Position numbers and translations under genes: made by a program. A stretch of DNA of 11,447 bases from Pseudomonadota bacterium (lineage in GTDB: Bacteria > Pseudomonadota > Gammaproteobacteria > Burkholderiales > Gallionellaceae). The stretch lies in assembly GCA_021822115.1 (NCBI GenBank), contig JAJZSA010000070.1, forward strand, positions 1 to 11,447, written 5' to 3'. The notes beneath the pieces were generated by a model. The model ran no database searches and had not been told where the DNA came from. It was given only the letters and a program-made list of their open reading frames with translations. Positions 7,190-11,447 of the stretch are shown piece after piece (the first letter of the stretch is position 1; every line of letters starts with the position of its first letter).

Positions 7190-8035
7190 ATGGAAAAAAT
7201 CACTTGCTCAGCCTCGCAAAGACTGGACTTTGATCCCGTATTCGTATGCGGCGCACCACGCACAGGCACCACCCTGCTGCTCAGCCTGATCAGTACTTCC
7301 CAGGCAACCAATCCGCTATCGGCCGAGTGCGACTATTTCACCTCGCTCGTTCATCCGTTCATCGTCGGCCGCAATCGTTTCGACCTGCACACCAACTGCT
7401 ATTTCGCCACGCTGGAAGATTTCGAGCATTACCATGCCGACATCATGCGCGGCGTATTGAAGGATATGTGGCAATTCCTGGACCGTCCGGCGAAGCTGGT
7501 GCTCAAGGATCCCGGCATGACACGCTATGCAAACATCATCCTCAAGTTGCTGCCAGAAAGTCGGATGATCATTTCGATCCGCGACCCCAGAGATGTGATC
7601 GCCTCCCGCGTTTCAATCGAGATGCGACGTCTTGGCAGCACAGACCCGCATGCCATCGGTGCCGATTTCATCGACACCATCTGCCGCGAATATAATGCGG
7701 TGCATGAGTACGTATTACAACTGGATGAGGCGACGCTGCGCCGCGTCAAACTAGTACGCTATGAGCAACTGGTCGACGGCATGCCGCTCGCCGAGCTGTC
7801 CAGCTTTATCGGGGTGGATGACCTGAATGTCGATAAGCTGTGGCAACGTTCACTCAAGCTGGGCGAGCGTAAAAGCCACAGCGAGTGGATGTCACCACTC
7901 TACGGCCAGAAAATGAGCCAGGAATCGGTCGGACGACATAGTTCTGTGCTTGACGCACCCGAGATCGAACGCATCAGTGCCGCCTGCAGCCACACCTACC
8001 AAGCGCTGTTGAAGATCGGGGGCTGGGATGAATAA
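7190..8035 (+). CDS. PAPS-dependent sulfotransferase family protein
   Basis: This 281-residue protein would transfer sulfate from PAPS to a sugar hydroxyl. Near the N-terminus, GAPRTGTTLL (21-30) is the 5'-phosphosulfate-binding loop. R131 in ISIRDPRD and S139 follow the R-x7-S pattern of the 3'-phosphate-binding site. No signal peptide or membrane anchor is seen, so it would act in the cytoplasm on an activated sugar or a lipid-linked intermediate. The ATG follows the NeuB stop by 12 bases and has no convincing Shine-Dalgarno; the end overlaps the GT2 gene by eight bases. The family includes carbohydrate and amine sulfotransferases, so the acceptor is inferred only from the glycan neighbourhood. 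No PAPS-synthesis genes are present here. Confidence 0.85.
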   Translation: MEKITCSASQRLDFDPVFVCGAPRTGTTLLLSLISTSQATNPLSAECDYFTSLVHPFIVGRNRFDLHTNCYFATLEDFEHYHADIMRGVLKDMWQFLDRPAKLVLKDPGMTRYANIILKLLPESRMIISIRDPRDVIASRVSIEMRRLGSTDPHAIGADFIDTICREYNAVHEYVLQLDEATLRRVKLVRYEQLVDGMPLAELSSFIGVDDLNVDKLWQRSLKLGERKSHSEWMSPLYGQKMSQESVGRHSSVLDAPEIERISAACSHTYQALLKIGGWDE

Positions 8036-9074
8036 TCCCGAAGTCGACATTATCGTCCCCGTATTCAATTACGGACGCTTTCTGGACGATTGCCTGAAGT
8101 CCGTGGTCGCCCAGACCTTCCGCAACTTCAGTGTCATCGTCATCGACAACGCTTCGACCGATGACACGCAAGAGATAGCGCAAAGCTGGTGCGCGCGCGA
8201 CAGTCGCATCCAGTATGTCAGGAACGACACCAACATCGGATCGTCGAAGTCATCCATCAAGGCTTACCGCATGGGGCACGCGCCCTATGCCGTCTTTCTT
8301 GCCGCCGACGACCAATGGGAACCGACATTCCTTGAAGTCACCACGCAAGGGTTAAATGCCAACCCAGACTGTTCCTTTGCCTATTCACTCTGCTCCAGAC
8401 TCGTCGAGGATAAGCGCGTCTTCGGTCAGAACCTGTTCCTGCCGCGGCTCCCCACCGGACCACACGACATCCTGAACTATCTCGCTTTCACCAACTGGAT
8501 CTACCCTTCGTTCAGCCTCATTCGAAGGGTATCTCAGGCAAGAACCGGCTCCTTTGATATCTACGAGAGCGCAAGACCCGAGATGCTGCTGCAGGGACTT
8601 GGCGATCACTTCATGTGGTGCAACCTCTGCAAGGTTGGCAAGGCATATGTAGTAAATCAAAGGCTCGGCACCTATCGCATCCACGGCGCTAGTGAAACCT
8701 CAAAATTCAGGAAAGGTCGTCGCGACATCGTCGAACTGACATTCATGAACGACTATCTATTTCGATTCGAACATGACTTCAATCTGACCGTGCGCCTGCT
8801 TTCAAAAGCCAACAGCATGGGGCGGTTGGCAACCAACTTCGGCGTCATCCGCATGGCGCTGGAAATGACACATAGCGACAAATTCAATGAGGTGGTCGCT
8901 CCTGTGAAGGACGATTTCCTCACAGCGCTACGCCAAGTGCTGAACGATTTCATATTCGACGTCGCGGAATCCGATCCAGCTGCCACCAGAAAGATGGACC
9001 ACGTCGAACATATCCAGCTGCTGGACGAATATCTGGCGCATGGAGATCCCTCCATACTCAAAAGATTCAACTAG
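8028..9074 (+). CDS. GT2-family glycosyltransferase
   Basis: This 348-residue inverting GT-A glycosyltransferase would add one sugar to the growing glycan from a nucleotide donor. The N-terminal fold is clear: IIVPVFNYGRFL (8-19), VVAQTFRNFSVIVIDNASTDDT (ends near 47) and AADD (92-95), the metal and nucleotide-binding acidic motif. A further 230 residues cover the acceptor half; the last 120 or so have no motif I recognise. No membrane segment is evident, so it is cytosolic or peripheral. The start is ATG 8028 within the end of the sulfotransferase gene, with a G-rich Shine-Dalgarno-like stretch seven bases upstream. Donor and acceptor are unknown. Confidence 0.9.
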   Translation: MNNPEVDIIVPVFNYGRFLDDCLKSVVAQTFRNFSVIVIDNASTDDTQEIAQSWCARDSRIQYVRNDTNIGSSKSSIKAYRMGHAPYAVFLAADDQWEPTFLEVTTQGLNANPDCSFAYSLCSRLVEDKRVFGQNLFLPRLPTGPHDILNYLAFTNWIYPSFSLIRRVSQARTGSFDIYESARPEMLLQGLGDHFMWCNLCKVGKAYVVNQRLGTYRIHGASETSKFRKGRRDIVELTFMNDYLFRFEHDFNLTVRLLSKANSMGRLATNFGVIRMALEMTHSDKFNEVVAPVKDDFLTALRQVLNDFIFDVAESDPAATRKMDHVEHIQLLDEYLAHGDPSILKRFN

Positions 9075-9091
9075 CCGTTGATTAAGAAAAT

Positions 9092-9760
9092 ATGAAGTAT
9101 TCCTATGCCCCCATCCGTCCTGTCGCCGGTTACAGCCCATGGCAGGATGATGCTGATTTCAAAGCCATCTATGAGGCTGTCAGGCAGCATACGCTGGTGG
9201 ATATCTTCCGGCTGCATGAGCTATATGCGCTGACCCGACAACTTGGCAAGCTGCCGGAAGGAGACATCCTCGAGGTAGGCGTATGGCGCGGCGGCTCTGG
9301 CGCCTTGCTGGCGCACACCGCCAAACAGTGCGGCTTATCTAGCCAAGTCTTCCTCGCCGACACTTTCCTGGGCGTGGTGAAGGCTGGTGAGAAGGACAGC
9401 AAATATACGGGGGGCGAACATGCCGACACCAGCATCGAGACCGTGCAAACGCTGTTCCGTGGATTAGGCCTGGAGCGTTACGAGATCCTGCAAGGCATCT
9501 TCCCGGAGCAGACCGGCGACAGCATCGCCGACAGAAAATTCCGGCTGTGCCATATCGATGTGGACGTCTACAACTCAGCCAAGGATGTGAACGAATGGGT
9601 CTGGCCGCGACTGGTACCCGGCGGTTTGGTGGTCTACGACGACTACGGCTTCGAACCCTGCGTCGGCGTCACCCGCTATGTCAATGAACAATTCGACCTG
9701 GCCGATCGCCTGGTCCTGCACAATCTGAACGGACATGCCTTGGTTGTAAAGCTTTACTAG
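9092..9760 (+). CDS. TylF/MycF-type sugar O-methyltransferase
   Basis: This 222-residue SAM-dependent methyltransferase belongs to the macrocin O-methyltransferase (TylF/MycF/NovP) group, which methylates sugar hydroxyls in a metal-dependent way. EVGVWRGGSG (61-70) is the SAM loop, HIDVDVY (154-160) supplies the first metal Asp, and YDDYG (182-186) the Asp pair. The spacing from D156 to D183 fits the three-Asp site known in MycF. The protein has about the family's usual length. The start is ATG 9092, 17 bases after the GT2 stop, with only a weak AAGAAAAT upstream. It is the third SAM enzyme in the operon and would O-methylate the surface sugar, perhaps as a cap. A strong hairpin follows its stop immediately. 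Confidence 0.9.
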   Translation: MKYSYAPIRPVAGYSPWQDDADFKAIYEAVRQHTLVDIFRLHELYALTRQLGKLPEGDILEVGVWRGGSGALLAHTAKQCGLSSQVFLADTFLGVVKAGEKDSKYTGGEHADTSIETVQTLFRGLGLERYEILQGIFPEQTGDSIADRKFRLCHIDVDVYNSAKDVNEWVWPRLVPGGLVVYDDYGFEPCVGVTRYVNEQFDLADRLVLHNLNGHALVVKLY

Positions 9761-9764
9761 GTCC

Positions 9765-9784
9765 GCCGCTCCCGTGGGTGCGGC
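9765..9784 (+). other. GC-rich hairpin between the last two operon genes
   Basis: GCCGC-T-CCC-GT-GGG-T-GCGGC pairs five outer and up to three inner GC pairs around one T-T mismatch; GGT (9760-9762) and ACC (9785-9787) could add three pairs beyond a CC bulge. It fills almost all of the 27-base gap between the TylF-like stop and ATG 9788. No T-run follows, so it is not a classical Rho-independent terminator. It could slow readthrough, protect the upstream mRNA or hide the start at 9788. Confidence 0.5.
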
Positions 9785-9787
9785 ACC

Positions 9788-10801
9788 ATGGCAGCTGCAT
9801 ATTTGGTGGATCAACAAGGGTGTGCGAACATTGCGCCGAGTTCCCCCATCCGTGCTGAAAACACGCCACACACTTCCCTTTATTTCACGGCCGACCGAAT
9901 GATCCACCTTCCTCGCAGCTTCTACACGACGCGCCACGCCCCCTACTACATCGTCGCGCTCGACTATATCCAGCAATCGGCAGGCATACGCGCGCTGCAT
10001 TACCTCTGCCATGCGTTGAACGAGAGTGGCGCAGAAGCTTTTGTGACCTGCCAAGGGACCGCTACCCACCTACGCACACCGACGCTGGACGAACACATCC
10101 TGCATCGACATCATCTGGCGGGCAGAAAACCGATCGTGGTCTATCCTGAGATCGTATCCGGCGACCCGTTTGCCGCAGGTGGACTGGTCGTACGCTGGCT
10201 GCTCAACCAGCCCGGTCATATCGCTGGCGACCTGACCTTCCCCGACAGCGATCTGATTTTCGCTTACAGCCCAATCTATTTGCCGGAAGGCATGCCAGGC
10301 CGAATCCTGCATGTTCCGACATGCGACCTTTCCCTGTTCAACAACGACGACAATCCGCATGATTCGACACGCGACCAGGTTTGCTTCTATGCGCACAAGT
10401 TCCTGCATGCTGGCGGCAAGCTGACTGAGCATGTGAACGGTGCAACGAGCCTTTGCAAGGATGTAAAGATGTCGCATGCCGAGATTGCGGCGACACTGCG
10501 CCGAAGCAAGCTACTCTACGTCTATGAGCCGACAGCACTGATTACCGAAGCCTTGCTCTGCGGCTGCCCGGTCGCCATCATCGAAACTGACTACTGGCAC
10601 AACAACCTCTCCAGCTTCAAGTGCCCTGTCGATGACGGCATGACCATGGATCTCAGCCCCGAGGCCATCGCACGTGCTCAAGAGAACGCCCGCCGATTCA
10701 GGAAGAAATATGAAGAAAGTGTGATGCATGAAGCTTGGGCGCAATTGGATCGCTTCGTCAATCACACCCAGAATGTCTACAGGGAACGAAACGCCAAGTA
10801 A
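9788..10801 (+). CDS. GT-B-type glycosyltransferase (family 1-like)
   Basis: This protein of 337 residues is probably a retaining GT-B glycosyltransferase. Near the N-terminus, APYYIVALDY followed by SAGIRALHYLCHALN matches the acceptor-domain opening of many LPS/capsule glycosyltransferases. In the C-terminal half, YEPTALITEALLCGCPV carries E247 and E254, the donor-sugar region, with one residue fewer between the two Glu than the usual EX7E. No membrane segment is seen. The start is uncertain. ATG 9788 directly abuts a hairpin and has a weak binding site, and residues 1-37 look unconserved; ATG 9899 gives a 300-residue protein that begins just before the conserved part, also without a good Shine-Dalgarno. 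It is the last + strand gene and converges with the OGT-like gene. Confidence 0.82.
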   Translation: MAAAYLVDQQGCANIAPSSPIRAENTPHTSLYFTADRMIHLPRSFYTTRHAPYYIVALDYIQQSAGIRALHYLCHALNESGAEAFVTCQGTATHLRTPTLDEHILHRHHLAGRKPIVVYPEIVSGDPFAAGGLVVRWLLNQPGHIAGDLTFPDSDLIFAYSPIYLPEGMPGRILHVPTCDLSLFNNDDNPHDSTRDQVCFYAHKFLHAGGKLTEHVNGATSLCKDVKMSHAEIAATLRRSKLLYVYEPTALITEALLCGCPVAIIETDYWHNNLSSFKCPVDDGMTMDLSPEAIARAQENARRFRKKYEESVMHEAWAQLDRFVNHTQNVYRERNAK

Positions 10802-10834
10802 CTCAGGGGGGCCGCAACAGCAAAAGGACTGGTA

Positions 10835-11447
10835 TTACCCCAGCGGCTTTCCCAGCTCCTGCAACAGTGCTCCGAACTTATCTGCGAAACGTCTGCCATC
10901 CATGATTGGAGATTCCTCGATTTGCTGCCGCAACGCAGCCCGCAATCCCTCCAGCCTCTGCAGATCAGCCGCAAACGATGCTGCCCGCACCAGATATGTC
11001 TCTGTATTACGCGTCACCCACTCCTGCAAACCCGCATTAGACAAGAACCCCACCCCCTGACGGAACAGGAACGACTCCCCGCTCAGATTCAGTACCGGCA
11101 CGCCCATCCACAGGCTTTCCACCGTGGTGGTGCCGCCCGGATAGGGGAAGGGGTCGAGTGCGATGTCCACACGATGATAGGCGGCGAAATATTTCTCGCG
11201 CGATGCCGCGCCTTCCAGAATCAAACGCTCGACCGCGATGCCGTGTGCGGCGAAACGTGCCTGTGTCTGCTGACGCACGGCCGCGTCGCCCAGTTGTTTC
11301 GATTTCAGGAACAGCTTGCTGCCCGCTACCGTCTGTAACACACGCGACCATAACGCGACCACCTCGTCGTTCATCTTGGCCAGGTTGTTGAAGCAGCCGA
11401 AGGTGACATAGCCGTTCGCCAGCGCGGGCAGCGGCGACACGTCGATC
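10835..11447 (-). CDS. SPINDLY/O-GlcNAc transferase-like protein, C-terminal part (GT41), partial
   Basis: The reading frame is open through the right edge; the GTG near 11440 is an internal Val, because in-frame codons continue upstream. About 203 residues are visible. FGCFNNLAKMND, then ILEG, YHRVDIALDPFPYPGGTTT, SLWMGVPVL and LRAALRQ form the second Rossmann half of the GT41 O-GlcNAc transferase fold, where UDP-sugar is bound. In bacteria this domain normally follows N-terminal TPR repeats, which lie outside the window. Such proteins O-glycosylate Ser/Thr of target proteins in some bacteria, but many are untested. It converges with the operon, with 33 bases between stop codons, and may be separately regulated. 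A protein-glycosylation link to the operon is inferred from proximity only. Confidence 0.88.
   Translation of the reverse strand, partial: IDVSPLPALANGYVTFGCFNNLAKMNDEVVALWSRVLQTVAGSKLFLKSKQLGDAAVRQQTQARFAAHGIAVERLILEGAASREKYFAAYHRVDIALDPFPYPGGTTTVESLWMGVPVLNLSGESFLFRQGVGFLSNAGLQEWVTRNTETYLVRAASFAADLQRLEGLRAALRQQIEESPIMDGRRFADKFGALLQELGKPLG

Noticed and set aside
10802..10834. A shared terminator between the convergent genes
   Set aside because: The 33 bases contain a G6 run but no inverted repeat with a T-tract on either strand.
1..11447. CRISPR arrays, insertion sequences, tRNA or rRNA genes, attachment sites
   Set aside because: Nothing resembling evenly spaced repeats, transposase motifs, tRNA cloverleafs or long direct repeats was seen.

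Overview
The window looks like a chromosomal glycan-biosynthesis island of a Gram-negative bacterium. My guess is a betaproteobacterium of the Gallionella/Nitrosomonadales kind. The guess rests on moderately high GC, the HtrA-type protease at the left edge and the bacterial O-GlcNAc-transferase-like protein at the right edge. There is no rRNA, tRNA or housekeeping marker that would fix the taxon.

Layout: bases 1-173 are the 3' end of a PDZ-containing (HtrA/Deg-like) protease gene. After a 91-base gap that ends in a sharp palindrome over the first ribosome binding site, ten genes run on the + strand from 265 to 10801. Gaps are at most 27 bases and several genes overlap, so they very probably form one operon. 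The order is HAD phosphatase, NAD-dependent sugar epimerase/dehydratase, SAM C-methyltransferase-like protein, FkbM methyltransferase, thiamine-diphosphate enzyme of the acetolactate synthase fold, NeuB-type PEP-condensing sugar-acid synthase, sulfotransferase, GT2 glycosyltransferase, TylF/MycF-type O-methyltransferase and a GT-B glycosyltransferase. A convergent gene on the - strand (10835 to beyond the right edge) encodes the catalytic domain of a SPINDLY/O-GlcNAc-transferase-like protein.

The genes can be read as one pathway. The SDR enzyme, the ThDP enzyme and the NeuB homologue would build an unusual, possibly branched or keto-acid sugar. Three different methyltransferases and a sulfotransferase would decorate it, and two glycosyltransferases would assemble it. 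The product is probably a surface polysaccharide, an LPS side chain or a flagellin/pilin glycan. The neighbouring OGT-like protein makes a protein-glycosylation role plausible but does not prove it. The window has no CMP-sugar synthetase, flippase, polymerase or exporter, so activation and export must be encoded elsewhere.

The points most worth a second look are the ThDP-NeuB overlap without a CMP-sugar synthetase, the palindrome over the first start, two adjacent genes sharing a small Rossmann domain in the same reading frame, and a nine-C tract inside the FkbM gene.
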